From Vreelandella venusta (GTDB lineage: Bacteria > Pseudomonadota > Gammaproteobacteria > Pseudomonadales > Halomonadaceae): a stretch of 64,000 nucleotides of DNA. The position numbers and the translations under genes are program-made. Below are positions 34,960 through 44,097 of the stretch, piece by piece (within the stretch, counting starts at the first letter, position 1; each line of letters opens with the position of its first letter). The stretch covers positions 1 to 64,000 of the forward strand of contig NZ_BJUL01000012.1 in the NCBI RefSeq assembly GCF_007989605.1. The letters run 5' to 3'. Under the pieces are notes generated by a model. It was not told the origin of the DNA. It did no database searches and worked only from the letters and a program-made list of their open reading frames with translations.

Positions 34960-37146
34960 ATGCGAGCAGGCTGCCGCGTTGACACACCCAACGCTGCCAT
35001 TAAGCAGGTATCAGCCTTGGTTCATCATGCCATCCGATTGCAGCGCCGCCGTTGGCGGGCGCTCGTATGGCTATATGGGCCGCCTGATAAGGCCCGCCAG
35101 CAGGCGCAACGGTTGTGGGAAGCGCAAACGTGGCAAGCACCGCTGTGGGTGGGCGCTGAGCATGAGACGCCAGTGGCGGCGTGTTTACCAGCCGGTAAAG
35201 CTCGTACACGGCTAGGTGCGGAGCATCAGCTAATCGTCCTAGATGCTAGTGGTAGCCAAGGGTTAGATCCAGATGCGCTCGGCGCATTAGCAGGTACCGT
35301 CAGTGCTGGTGGGTTATTGGTCATTATCACGCCAGACAATTGGGGTGAACAGCCTGATCCTGATTATGCCCGTTTTGCTGATTACCCGTGGCAATGGGAT
35401 TCGCTGAGTGCCCATTACCTTAAACGGTTAGCGTTTCAACTAACGGGTGAGAGCACTATTGTTCGCTGGAAGGTAAACGGTAGCCTCTCGCTGCCCAGGC
35501 TGTCGCTTCGAGACCTGCGTGCGACTCCGTTTGACGATGCAGACTGTTTGACGGCTGACCAGGCTCGTACAGTGAATGCGTTAGTAAAACTAAAGCGTCG
35601 CCGGCCATTGGTTATTACGGCGGATCGTGGGCGGGGTAAAAGCGCTGCATTGGGTATTGCTTGTGCTCGACTGCTACAAAAAAGCGTAACGCAACTGGTG
35701 GTGACGGCACCTCGGCTGAGTGCCGTGGAAAGCTTGTTTGCGCGCGTAGTAGCGCTATGTCCGCAAGGTCAACGCCTCAGCCCTGCGCGGTTTGAACTGC
35801 CGAACGGCAGCTCGCTGTGTTTCCTTGCACCTGATGCGCTTAACGAACAGGTTGATCAGGCAAGACACGGTGGTAGCGGCAGCTATTTACTCGTCGATGA
35901 GGCAGCGGCCATTCCTGCGGCAATGTTAGCCCACTGGCTTGCTGCCTTTCCACGTATCGCGTTTGCAACTACCGTGCATGGCTATGAAGGCTCAGGGCGC
36001 GGTTTTGCACTACGTTTTCGCGAGGTGCTCAATCGAACCGCTCCTCAATGGCGAGAGTTACCGTTAGATACCCCTGTTCGCTGGTCAGTGGGAGACCCTT
36101 TAGAAGCGACTATTCAAACGTTGCTACTGCTCAACGCTCCGTTGCCTGAGGCACACGCCAGTACTCATTGCCCGACGGCCTCTATGCTGTTGACTCAGGC
36201 CCAGTTAGCCAAGCAGCGTGAGTTGTTAGCGAAGCTGTTTGGCTTGCTGGTGCAGTCCCACTATCGCACCACGCCTAGTGATTTACGCCAACTGTTAGAT
36301 GGCCCTGGTACCGCCATTCGTACAATCATTGCAGCACAAGAGCCCCAGGCCGTTTTGGTGACCCGTGAAGAGGGCGGCTTTAATGCCGCACTTGCTGAGC
36401 AAGTGGCACGCGGCGAGCGACGCCCTCAAGGCCATCTGCTGGCCCAATCGTTGGCGGCTCACAGTGGTAGCCGTGAGGCGTTAACCTCGCGCTGGCGGCG
36501 GGTAGCACGCATTGCTACCCATCCAGAGCGGCGGCGTGAAGGATTAGGGCGCAGGTTGTTAGAAGAGGATATAGCCAACGCTCGTCAGCAGGGTGTCGCG
36601 CTTTACGGGGCTACCTTTGGTGCCGAAGCATCGCTGCTGCGTTTTTGGCTGGCGCTCGGGTTTACGCCTGTTCGTTTAGGCATCACCCGAGAAACGGCTA
36701 CCGGCGAGTACGCCATTATGGTGGCTCGCGCGCTGACCAGCGAAGGGCAGGCCGTGCTAGCATCGCTGCGTGATACCTTTGCGGCCTCGTTGATAACGCT
36801 ATTGGCCTTTGAGTTAGCGACACTGCCTGCGCCGATCGTCGCGTTACTGCTGCCATCCTTGCCTCGTTTGCCGCTTAGCAACGCTGAGATTCAGGCGGTG
36901 GACGATGTGGCGTATGCGCACCGCGACCCTGCCTTGGCAAGGGCGTCGCTTCAGGCGCTGGCCAGAGAGGCTAGCCATTGGTCATTAGCGCAAGAGGCAC
37001 AAATAGCTCACCAGCAGTTGATCACCTGGGCCTTCCAAAACCAACCGTTAGCAAAGGCGCACGGTGAGTCAGTACGGCTGATTCGTCGCGCGACTCAACA
37101 AATTATTGAACAACGCACGCTTTTCCCCAGTAGCCCAGGCGGGTAA
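34960..37146 (+). CDS. tmcA: tRNA(Met) cytidine acetyltransferase
   Basis: Makes N4-acetylcytidine at the wobble base of elongator tRNA-Met using acetyl-CoA and ATP. 728 residues. An N-terminal DUF1726-like part is followed by a helicase-like ATPase (ADRGRGKSAALGIA as Walker A, LVDEAAAIPAAML as Walker B, HGYEGSGRGF) and a GNAT domain (RVARIATHPERRREGLGRRL). ATG 34960 follows AGGAG at 5 bases; an in-frame TTG at 34900 would add 20 residues without support. About 60 residues longer than the E. coli protein. Confidence 0.93.
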   Translation: MRAGCRVDTPNAAIKQVSALVHHAIRLQRRRWRALVWLYGPPDKARQQAQRLWEAQTWQAPLWVGAEHETPVAACLPAGKARTRLGAEHQLIVLDASGSQGLDPDALGALAGTVSAGGLLVIITPDNWGEQPDPDYARFADYPWQWDSLSAHYLKRLAFQLTGESTIVRWKVNGSLSLPRLSLRDLRATPFDDADCLTADQARTVNALVKLKRRRPLVITADRGRGKSAALGIACARLLQKSVTQLVVTAPRLSAVESLFARVVALCPQGQRLSPARFELPNGSSLCFLAPDALNEQVDQARHGGSGSYLLVDEAAAIPAAMLAHWLAAFPRIAFATTVHGYEGSGRGFALRFREVLNRTAPQWRELPLDTPVRWSVGDPLEATIQTLLLLNAPLPEAHASTHCPTASMLLTQAQLAKQRELLAKLFGLLVQSHYRTTPSDLRQLLDGPGTAIRTIIAAQEPQAVLVTREEGGFNAALAEQVARGERRPQGHLLAQSLAAHSGSREALTSRWRRVARIATHPERRREGLGRRLLEEDIANARQQGVALYGATFGAEASLLRFWLALGFTPVRLGITRETATGEYAIMVARALTSEGQAVLASLRDTFAASLITLLAFELATLPAPIVALLLPSLPRLPLSNAEIQAVDDVAYAHRDPALARASLQALAREASHWSLAQEAQIAHQQLITWAFQNQPLAKAHGESVRLIRRATQQIIEQRTLFPSSPGG

Positions 37147-37178
37147 AGTAAACTGGTTATCGATAATGAAGAGTTTCC

Positions 37179-38642
37179 ATGAACGCACATCTAGAAGCCC
37201 TCGAGCCACGTTTGGTGTGGCAGCACTTTCGCACACTGTGTAATACGCCGCGCCCCTCTGGTCATGAAGCCGCGCTGGTGGCGACGTTGGAGGCCTGGGC
37301 CGACGCCCAGGGGCTACCCCACGACCGTGATGAGTTTGGCAACTTGCGCATTTGTAAGCCAGCCACGCCCGGCTGTGAAAGCGAGCCAGGCATCGTGCTG
37401 CAGGGCCATCTAGATATGGTGGCGCAAGCTAACGCAGGCCATGACCACGATTTTACCCGCGACCCTATTCAGACGTATGAGAAAGATGGTTGGCTATGCG
37501 CTGATGGCACCACACTGGGGGCTGATAATGGCCTTGGTGTCGCCGCTATTCTGGCCGTATTGGAAGACCCAGAGCTTACTCATGGCCCGTTAGAAGCACT
37601 GTTTACGCTAGAGGAAGAGACCTCTATGGGGGGCGCGCTCAATCTTGCTGAAAATTGGCTGGCAGGGTCATTGCTGCTCAATTTAGACAGTGAAGATCGC
37701 GGCCAAGTTTATATCGGCTGTGCGGGAGGCGCAGACGTAGTAGTAAATGCTCAGCTTCCCAGTACGGCGCTGCAAGATAATGAGCAAGTGATTTCGCTGG
37801 CGCTGACGGGGCTAAAAGGCGGCCACTCGGGGGTGGATATTGATAAGCCCCTGGGCAACGCGAATCGCTTGTTGGTCCGTGTACTGTGGACATTGGAATC
37901 TTTTGGTGCACGGCTGATTAATTACCATGGCGGCACACTACGTAATGCCATCCCCCGCGAGGCGTTTGCGCAAATTGCCCTGCCTGCTGATGAGCTTGAC
38001 GCCGCGTTGGCGATGGTGGGAACGCTTGCTGATACGCTAAAAGCTGAATTGGGTAGTGGCGATAGCACTATGGTACTAACGGCTGAGCGCGTGGAACGGA
38101 CTGATGCTGAGCCGCTAACGCGAGACGCCAGTGCGATGCTGCTGGCTGCGCTGCATGCGGCTCCCTGTGGGGTCGAACGCATGAGTGCTGATGTGCCGGG
38201 AGTAGTGGAAACTTCGAACAATTTAGGTGTATTAAGCGTCGAAAACGGACGTTTCCATCTTTGTGCGCTGGTGCGTTCGTTGCATGACAGTGCCACTGAC
38301 GCCATGGCGGGACGCTTTCAGGCGCTGTTTGGCCTGATGGGCGCTAGAGTAAAAGTGGAAAATGGCTATCCAGGCTGGGCGCCTAATCCACAAAGCCCCT
38401 TACTGGCTACCTTTAACTCTCGGCATGCCGCACTAATGGGTCGTGAGCCTGAGGTCAAGGTGATTCATGCAGGCCTTGAATGTGGCATTCTGGGAAGTAA
38501 ATACCCACAGTTGGACATGATTTCGTTTGGCCCGCTGATTCGTGGTGCGCATTCGCCAGCCGAGCGAGTGGAGATTGCCTCGGTGGCCGAGTTCTGGGTG
38601 CTGCTACGCGATTTCATTGAAACCCTGGCGAATTCTCGTTAG
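37179..38642 (+). CDS. pepD: Cytosol non-specific dipeptidase (aminoacyl-histidine dipeptidase)
   Basis: 487-residue di-zinc peptidase of the M20 family. Metal ligands in order: H77 in QGHLDMV (with D79), D116 in LGADNGLG, E146/E147 region in LEEETSMGG (base and ligand), D in NLDSEDRG and a late His in RGAHSPAERV. The central lid domain has KGGHSGVDI. It cleaves dipeptides such as carnosine or Xaa-His. It lies 32 bases behind tmcA and may be cotranscribed. Confidence 0.95.
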   Translation: MNAHLEALEPRLVWQHFRTLCNTPRPSGHEAALVATLEAWADAQGLPHDRDEFGNLRICKPATPGCESEPGIVLQGHLDMVAQANAGHDHDFTRDPIQTYEKDGWLCADGTTLGADNGLGVAAILAVLEDPELTHGPLEALFTLEEETSMGGALNLAENWLAGSLLLNLDSEDRGQVYIGCAGGADVVVNAQLPSTALQDNEQVISLALTGLKGGHSGVDIDKPLGNANRLLVRVLWTLESFGARLINYHGGTLRNAIPREAFAQIALPADELDAALAMVGTLADTLKAELGSGDSTMVLTAERVERTDAEPLTRDASAMLLAALHAAPCGVERMSADVPGVVETSNNLGVLSVENGRFHLCALVRSLHDSATDAMAGRFQALFGLMGARVKVENGYPGWAPNPQSPLLATFNSRHAALMGREPEVKVIHAGLECGILGSKYPQLDMISFGPLIRGAHSPAERVEIASVAEFWVLLRDFIETLANSR

Positions 38643-38654
38643 GCAAATTGCCAT

Positions 38655-38688
38655 AAAAAAACGACATCCGTATAGGGTGCCGTTTTTG
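38655..38688. terminator. Terminator between pepD and dps
   Basis: A 9-bp stem with one mismatch (ACGACATCC with GGGTGCCGT), an A-run before it and TTTTTG after it. The two genes converge here. Confidence 0.7.
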
Positions 38689-38737
38689 TTAGTGCTTACC
38701 TCTACTTACGTTAGCCGTCAGCGAGGTAAGCATCGTA

Positions 38738-39214
38738 TTATTTGCTCAGGTAAGCATTGAGCATCCATACGGTTTTTTCTTGCTCGCGAATATAGTCACC
38801 GGCTTGTGCCGCGGTACCTTCATCGTCAGCGTCCGATGCAATTGCCAGCAATTCCCGCTGTAATTCAATCAGTGTTTGATAGCCGGTGAGTACGCCTTTC
38901 ACGCAGGTTTGACCATCATGAACGTCTTTATCTTCTTCAATACGCGAAATCTTCACATAGTCGCTATACGCATGAATGGGCTTGTGGCCTAACGTCAAAA
39001 TACGCTCTGCCACTTCATCTACTTTGGTGAGCAAGTCGGTATAAAACTCTTCAAATTTCGCGTGTAGCTCAAAGAAGTCGCTACCTCGCACGTTCCAGTG
39101 GTAGCCACGAACGTTCATATAGAAAATCTGATAATTGGCCAGCAGGTGATTAAGTTTCTCGGCAAGTTGGCTGGCGCTGCCTTCGTGTAAGCCAATGCTA
39201 TTTGTATCACTCAT
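38738..39214 (-). CDS. dps: Dps-family DNA-binding ferritin-like protein
   Basis: 158 residues. Ferroxidase residues have exact family spacing: H39 (YHWNVRG), H51, E55, D66 and E70 (DEVAERI). Dps dodecamers oxidise and store iron with peroxide and may coat DNA in starvation. ATG 39214 follows GGAGGAG; a longer in-frame reading to 39238 starts before this RBS and is rejected. The 284-base upstream gap contains ATCAAA-TCG-TTTGAT (39260-39274), a possible operator. Confidence 0.93.
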   Translation of the reverse strand: MSDTNSIGLHEGSASQLAEKLNHLLANYQIFYMNVRGYHWNVRGSDFFELHAKFEEFYTDLLTKVDEVAERILTLGHKPIHAYSDYVKISRIEEDKDVHDGQTCVKGVLTGYQTLIELQRELLAIASDADDEGTAAQAGDYIREQEKTVWMLNAYLSK

Positions 39215-39259
39215 GTAGTGCTCCTCCATGGTTGTCACCGTTCCGAAAACAGTACGGTC

Positions 39260-39274
39260 ATCAAATCGTTTGAT
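39260..39274. promoter_or_regulatory. Inverted repeat upstream of dps
   Basis: ATCAAA-TCG-TTTGAT lies 46 bases before the dps start. It does not look like the OxyR consensus. The rest of the gap 39215-39498 holds nothing I recognise. Confidence 0.3.
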
Positions 39275-39498
39275 TTAGCTTAAGACGCTTAGCGAGCATT
39301 GCAAAACAAGTTTTTTGCATCGCGGCAATAGCGTCATAACATTACCTTGGCGGTGAGCTGGCGACGGCTGACTCATCGCTCACGCAACGTATACAGATCT
39401 GATCTGCCGCTGCATGTATACCTAGTAAAAGAGGTGTAGGCGCCTAGCGTGTTTTTCAAGGGGGGGAGTACTTTTCACCCCTCGGTCTGCTGACCCGC

Positions 39499-40629
39499 TT
39501 ATCGCGCGAGCCAAAGCCTTGCAATACTCTCACAGCGGTCAGCGAGTAGTTCAGCGGTGCGTGGTAAAGCATCCTCAAGTGTCATCGGCCCGTCGGCAAG
39601 GGCAAACGCAGCGGTAACACCTTCTTCTAAGCAGGCTTGCCACCCTTCACCCAGGCTACCGGCCAGTACGATGACCGGCTTGCCGTGGTGCTTGGCGGTA
39701 CGGGCAACGCCAATAGGCGTTTTACCCGAAAGGCTTTGGCCATCTAAGCGACCTTCTCCGGTAATCACTACGTCAATATCAGGAAGCAGGCTGGGTAGCT
39801 TGGCCTGCTGCATCATTATCTCAATACCAGGCGTGAGAGTGGCGTTCAGAAAGCTGCGAGCGGCAAATCCCATACCACCCGCAGCTCCTGCGCCAGCCAA
39901 TTCTTTTTCATCGCGCCCCAGCACCTGGGCGCTTAGCTCAGCAAAGTGGCCGATCGCGCGATCAAGTGTGGCGACATCGTCAGATGATGCGCCTTTTTGC
40001 GGGCCAAAGACAGCGCTCGCCCCGCGTGACCCTAGCAGTGGGTTATCTACATCCACGGCGGCTTCAACTGCTAAGCTGTTTAAACGAGGATCCAGCGTGG
40101 ATAGGTCTAACGTTGCAAGCTGCTGGAGTGCTGCGCCACCAGGGGGAAGCGAATTACCGTGCTCATCTAATAGCTTGGCTCCCAGTGCTTGGAGCATGCC
40201 TGCGCCTGCGTCATTGGTGGCGCTGCCACCTAAAAAGAGCAGCGCTTTCGTGGCGCCAGCATTAAGCGCCGCATGAAATAACTCTCCGACGCCGTAAGTG
40301 GTGGTATGCAGGGCATTACGTTGGTGGGGGGATAGGTGCTGCAGCCCGCTGGCTTCTGCCAGTTCGATAAACGCGGTACGCTGCTCGCTAAGCCAGCCCC
40401 AGGATGCTTGGCGCGGCCGCCCCAAGGCATCTTGTACCGTAAGGTGACGTCGCTCGGCGTGGGTGGCGGCTATAAGCGCATCCAGGCTGCCTTCACCGCC
40501 ATCAGCCAGCGGGCAAAGGTGGATCGTGGCGGTTGGCGCAGCCCGTTGAATACCGTCTGCCATGGCGCTTGCTGCTTGTTCAGCGCTAAGCGCATCTTTA
40601 AAACTATCGGGGCAAAGCAGAACATTCAT
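39499..40629 (-). CDS. Glycerate kinase (type 1, GarK/GlxK)
   Basis: 376 residues; phosphorylates D-glycerate to phosphoglycerate. The N-terminus LLCPDSFKDALSAEQAASAM, LADGGEGSLDAL, FLGGSATNDAGAGML and the late TGEGRLDGQSLSGKTPIGVA are characteristic. The product position (2-phosphoglycerate in this clan) is family knowledge. It is a single gene with no glyoxylate pathway neighbours here. Divergent from the lipoprotein operon. Confidence 0.92.
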   Translation of the reverse strand: MNVLLCPDSFKDALSAEQAASAMADGIQRAAPTATIHLCPLADGGEGSLDALIAATHAERRHLTVQDALGRPRQASWGWLSEQRTAFIELAEASGLQHLSPHQRNALHTTTYGVGELFHAALNAGATKALLFLGGSATNDAGAGMLQALGAKLLDEHGNSLPPGGAALQQLATLDLSTLDPRLNSLAVEAAVDVDNPLLGSRGASAVFGPQKGASSDDVATLDRAIGHFAELSAQVLGRDEKELAGAGAAGGMGFAARSFLNATLTPGIEIMMQQAKLPSLLPDIDVVITGEGRLDGQSLSGKTPIGVARTAKHHGKPVIVLAGSLGEGWQACLEEGVTAAFALADGPMTLEDALPRTAELLADRCESIARLWLAR

Positions 40630-40763
40630 CGCACAACCTCCCTAACGCGTTGTCATAATTGTTTATCGTGGTTTTTTATCATTTATCTTAATGAATCGCT
40701 GCTGGCGAGCTTAGCGCGGCGTTCGATGACACACCAGCCGCATCTGAGATGAGAGGATCACTC

Positions 40764-41342
40764 ATGAAGGCAATACTACCGATTAGCATGACGTGCTTGT
40801 TGATACTGACAGGCTGCCAAGCAGTGCCAGAGCGCCTTCCGCAAGCCGAGCCTGCGCCTTCTGCAGCCTGTTATTTTCCCACTGGGGCGTCTGGCCAAAC
40901 GACACCGCCGTTGGAGGTGTTGACGCAAAGTATTGATGTATTGGAAGCATGGGGGTTTGAGCTTGAAACCACCGACACCGCTTTAGGTCTGGTGACCGCT
41001 AGTCGACAGCGAGACTTGATTGGCTACTACGACCCTTATGATAACGACTTTGGGTATGGGCGAAGCATGCGGGTCTTTGGTGGTTTTGGTTTGGGGCGTG
41101 GCGGTTCCAGCGTTGGCCTGGGGATTGGTAGTGGGTTTGGAGGTGGTTTCCACCATCAGCCTGTTGAAGTAGAGCGAGTCTCGCTACTGGCACGTGATGG
41201 GCATATTCGGCTTTCCCGAGATATTCGCCGCTTTGATCACTTAGGGGATCTGCGTGAATCTTATAGCGCTAGCAATGATGATTTTTGTCGACGTTTCCAA
41301 ACTGCATTTGAGCAAACGGTAGCTACCCCGAGGACGTTATGA
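40764..41342 (+). CDS. Glycine-rich lipoprotein of unknown function
   Basis: 192 residues. ATG 40764 follows GAGAGGAT and starts a lipoprotein signal with lipobox LTGC (Cys18). A segment rich in Gly (about 97-129) separates the N-terminal half, which has the pattern SIDVLEAWGFELETTDTALG, from the C-terminal half. That first pattern resembles AIELMIEQGYVVRHADLALG in the next gene, suggesting a shared small domain. The stop overlaps the next start by four bases. No known function recognised; the context is a metal-export operon. Confidence 0.8.
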   Translation: MKAILPISMTCLLILTGCQAVPERLPQAEPAPSAACYFPTGASGQTTPPLEVLTQSIDVLEAWGFELETTDTALGLVTASRQRDLIGYYDPYDNDFGYGRSMRVFGGFGLGRGGSSVGLGIGSGFGGGFHHQPVEVERVSLLARDGHIRLSRDIRRFDHLGDLRESYSASNDDFCRRFQTAFEQTVATPRTL

Positions 41343-41713
41343 AACCACTACGTAAGCACTTTTTAACGGCCGCCACAGTACTAATGATGACTATGCTGGC
41401 AGGCTGTGCCTCCACGCAGCCACTAGAGCCGCGAGAGCTACGTTATAGCGCTTCCTCAGAGCAAACGTTACGCGCAGCCATTGAGTTGATGATCGAGCAA
41501 GGCTATGTCGTTCGGCACGCTGATTTAGCGTTAGGGCGAGCAGATGCGACGTTAGCCCGCTGGCCAGAGTATCGCTTGCAACTGCAGATAAGTGACGTTG
41601 TTGGCGGTAGCCGTGTCAGCTTGTCGGCATTGCGTGGGAACCAGCCGCTGCCACCGTATGTATTAGATCCCTGGCTAGTTGAGCTGCAGCATAAATTAGG
41701 AGAGTTACCGTGA
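41339..41713 (+). CDS. Small lipoprotein of unknown function
   Basis: 124 residues with lipobox LAGC (Cys23). The mature domain (about 30-124) contains AIELMIEQGYVVRHADLALG and a beta-rich end with SRVSLSALRG. It resembles the neighbouring 192-residue lipoprotein without its Gly-rich insert, as if from an old duplication. Overlaps at both ends by four bases (ATGA and GTGA), so it is tightly coupled in the operon. Confidence 0.8.
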   Translation: MKPLRKHFLTAATVLMMTMLAGCASTQPLEPRELRYSASSEQTLRAAIELMIEQGYVVRHADLALGRADATLARWPEYRLQLQISDVVGGSRVSLSALRGNQPLPPYVLDPWLVELQHKLGELP

Positions 41714-42405
41714 TAGGAGTCCCCCCTCCACTCGGTCATTTATTGAATAGATTCCGTCCTTACTGGGTGGTGTTGGCAATAGGCGTTGGTAGCACGCTAA
41801 ACAGCAGCCCTGTGTTAGCTCATCCCCATGGTTGGATTGATCTCAGTGTGCGGGTGATAACAAACGATGAAGGGGTCGCAACAGGGCTTCATCAAGCATG
41901 GCGAATGGACCCTTTTTACAGTTTGGTGGTGTTCGAAGAGTTACAGCAGGTGCAAGGTAGTAGCCTGCAAGAAGGGCTTGACCAACTAGGCAGCGACATC
42001 CGCGATAACCTGTCGCGCCAGCACTACTTTACCGAAGTGAGTATCAATGGCGAACCGCAAGCACTGGGTGAGGTGTCTGAATACACGGCGTTAGAGCGTG
42101 ATGGTCGGTTAACCTTTATGTTTATTCTGCCGTTGGCAACGCCTCAGCCATTAGCCGGGAAAATACTGGAGTATCAGGTCTTTGACCCAACCTACTATAT
42201 CGAAGTGGTGCACGAAGAAGAGGACGGGGCACCCTCTGAGCAAGCGCTGATTCTCTACGGCAAGCCTGACTGCCGTTTAAGCGTGTTACCTGCTGATCCT
42301 GACCCTGAGCTCGTTATGCAAGCCGCGCTGTTAGATGTGGATGAAACGGGGGAGCCAGGATTGGGCCGCTATTTTGCAGAAACAGGGCGGATTGAATGCG
42401 ACTAG
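41710..42405 (+). CDS. DUF1007 periplasmic protein
   Basis: 231 residues with an N-terminal hydrophobic segment (about 17-35) and the family hallmark AHPHGWIDLSV directly after it. DUF1007 proteins are commonly encoded with NicO/RcnA-type nickel or cobalt exporters or zinc-related genes; the His-rich mature start suits a metal-handling role (inference). GTG 41710 overlaps the previous stop. A palindrome separates it from the exporter gene. Confidence 0.85.
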   Translation: MIGVPPPLGHLLNRFRPYWVVLAIGVGSTLNSSPVLAHPHGWIDLSVRVITNDEGVATGLHQAWRMDPFYSLVVFEELQQVQGSSLQEGLDQLGSDIRDNLSRQHYFTEVSINGEPQALGEVSEYTALERDGRLTFMFILPLATPQPLAGKILEYQVFDPTYYIEVVHEEEDGAPSEQALILYGKPDCRLSVLPADPDPELVMQAALLDVDETGEPGLGRYFAETGRIECD

Positions 42406-42426
42406 CGGAAAACCTGGAAGGTCGTG

Positions 42427-42445
42427 TATAAAGTGTTACTTTATA
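42427..42445. promoter_or_regulatory. Perfect palindrome upstream of the NicO gene
   Basis: TATAAAGT-GTT-ACTTTATA has 8-bp arms and lies 19 bases before the exporter start codon. It is AT-rich and symmetric, like sites of metal-sensing repressors. Its location within an operon suggests separate control of the exporter. Confidence 0.5.
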
Positions 42446-42464
42446 ACTTTTGGGTGGAGGGACA

Positions 42465-43475
42465 ATGCCTTTAACGCGGCAACAACTGTTATGGGGAGCG
42501 CTTACCGTGTCGGGAGCGCTGCTGTTGGTCTTCATCGTACAGGCTAATTTTCAGGAGGTTAGTCTTCAACTGCTGGCTTGGCAGCGAGATTTACACCGCA
42601 CCCTAACGCTTGCTATTACCGAACTCTCTCGTGCGCCTTCTACTAACACTTGGCTAACGCTGCTGGGGGTAAGTTTTGCTTATGGCGTTTTCCATGCTGC
42701 GGGGCCTGGACATGGCAAAGCGGTATTGGCGACGTATTTAGCGTCTCACGGCGGTGCTACCCGTCGCGCCTTGGGGCTCTCTTTTGCGGCAGCTCTGCTG
42801 CAGGGAATAACGGCGATTGCCATGGTGGCAGTGCTCGTACATGGGCTAGGCTGGGTAACCCGCCAGGCGATGGGGAGCGCGGTTTGGGTGGAGCAAGCCA
42901 GCTTTATATTGGTGGCGCTGTTAGGTGGCTGGTTATGCTGGCGGGCGATAACCCAATTGCGCCACGCTTACTCAAGCCGCGCTAGTGATGCTGTTGGTCA
43001 CGGTCACGGCCACGGCCACGGTCACAGTCACAGCCATGATCATTCCCACTGCTGCGGTGGGGCTCATCATATTGAGCCGCAGCAAGCGCTGGATTGGCGC
43101 ACAGCGCTGATGACCGTTGGTGCGATTGGAATGCGCCCATGCACTGGGGCGGTGCTGATGCTGGGGGCTGCTAGCCTGCTTGGGCAGTTTTACGTCGGTG
43201 TCGCTTCGGTGCTTGCCATGTCGCTTGGTACCGGTATTACCGTTTCTGTGCTGGCGCTGGCAAGCATCGTGGCTCGAGGCTGGGCCGCTAAGCGGTTGCA
43301 GCAACAGAGCAGCCGACAGGTGGTCGAAAAAGCGGCGGGTTGGGCAGCGCTTGCCGGCGGTGCTCTTATTGTTGCACTAGGCGTATCACTTTTTATGGCT
43401 GGCGCCGCCCAACCTGCTAGTGGTCCATTACTTAGTGAGCCACCCTCAAGGCAGGGCTCTTTGCTGGGGAATTAA
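42465..43475 (+). CDS. NicO/RcnA-type nickel-cobalt exporter
   Basis: 336 residues, about six to seven membrane segments. The first conserved motif is GVFHAAGPGHGKAVLATYL (HX4D-like region of NicO proteins), followed after four helices by a cytoplasmic His-rich loop (about 178-201, alternating Gly-His then Ser/Asp-His with two Cys) and by GMRPCTGAVLML. These features fit an exporter of Ni(II) or Co(II). ATG 42465 follows GGAGGG. It lies 59 bases behind the DUF1007 gene. Confidence 0.88.
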   Translation: MPLTRQQLLWGALTVSGALLLVFIVQANFQEVSLQLLAWQRDLHRTLTLAITELSRAPSTNTWLTLLGVSFAYGVFHAAGPGHGKAVLATYLASHGGATRRALGLSFAAALLQGITAIAMVAVLVHGLGWVTRQAMGSAVWVEQASFILVALLGGWLCWRAITQLRHAYSSRASDAVGHGHGHGHGHSHSHDHSHCCGGAHHIEPQQALDWRTALMTVGAIGMRPCTGAVLMLGAASLLGQFYVGVASVLAMSLGTGITVSVLALASIVARGWAAKRLQQQSSRQVVEKAAGWAALAGGALIVALGVSLFMAGAAQPASGPLLSEPPSRQGSLLGN

Positions 43476-43476
43476 G

Positions 43477-43896
43477 TTAAAGCTTTAACCCTTCAATTTG
43501 GGCCAGTAACTGTTCGCGGCGACTGCCCTGTAGGGCTAGCTCATAAGGCTCTGGGCTACCATTGCCCCATACCGGCGCTGGCCAGCAGGCATCATCTGTA
43601 TAACGTATTACTAGATGCATATGCAGCTGGCTGACCACATTGCCTAAAGTGGCAATATTGAGCTTGTCACCGTGAAATATCTCCTTCATCGCTGCGCCTA
43701 GCGCTATCGTTTCACGCCATAGCTGGGCTTGCTCATCCTGACTTAGTTCAAACACTTCGCTGACCGAGGCACGCCTGGGCACCAGAACTACCCAAGGGTA
43801 GCGTGCGTCGTTCATTAGCAGCGCACGGCACAGAGGAAGGTCGGCGAGTGGCAAGGTATCTGCTTCTAGGCGTGGGTCAAGTTCAAAGGTTTTCAA
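43477..43896 (-). CDS. HIT-domain nucleotide-binding protein
   Basis: 139 residues. The catalytic segment is SQLHMHLVIRY: the HIT triad pattern with Gln in place of the first His, as in many bacterial COG0537 members. NIATLGNVV precedes it. Such proteins hydrolyse nucleotide phosphoramidates or diadenosine polyphosphates; the substrate here is unknown. The start is TTG at 43896 behind AAGGAG. The stop lies against the exporter's stop codon (one base between). Confidence 0.85.
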   Translation of the reverse strand: MKTFELDPRLEADTLPLADLPLCRALLMNDARYPWVVLVPRRASVSEVFELSQDEQAQLWRETIALGAAMKEIFHGDKLNIATLGNVVSQLHMHLVIRYTDDACWPAPVWGNGSPEPYELALQGSRREQLLAQIEGLKL

Positions 43897-44097
43897 GTAA
43901 GTACTCCTTTACATAATGAAAATCATCATAGCAGTTGATGATTCGCCTTGCCCCTTATCAAAGGCCTGTTAAGGGCTTGGGAAGGCGGAGGCAAAACAGG
44001 CGAAATTATTAAAATATGTTACGCTAAAAACACTCCCATACGGCAAGGCTGCCGTCGGAGCATCCCGATGTTGAAGGATTTGTTAAGGAGAACGCAG

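Noticed and set aside
39260..39274. OxyR site before dps
   Set aside because: The repeat does not follow the ATAG-N7-CTAT spacing of OxyR; kept only as an unnamed inverted repeat.
39557..40276. Open frame of 239 codons opposite the glycerate kinase gene
   Set aside because: Antisense shadow; low-complexity Ser/Pro/Ala product, while the minus-strand gene has full motifs.
42993..43050. Tandem DNA repeat in the NicO gene
   Set aside because: The GGTCACGGCCAC-like pattern is explained by the His-rich metal loop of the exporter rather than by an independent repeat.
43477..43896. HIT protein treated as inactive because the first His is Gln
   Set aside because: QLHxH is common in this HIT branch, so loss of activity cannot be inferred.
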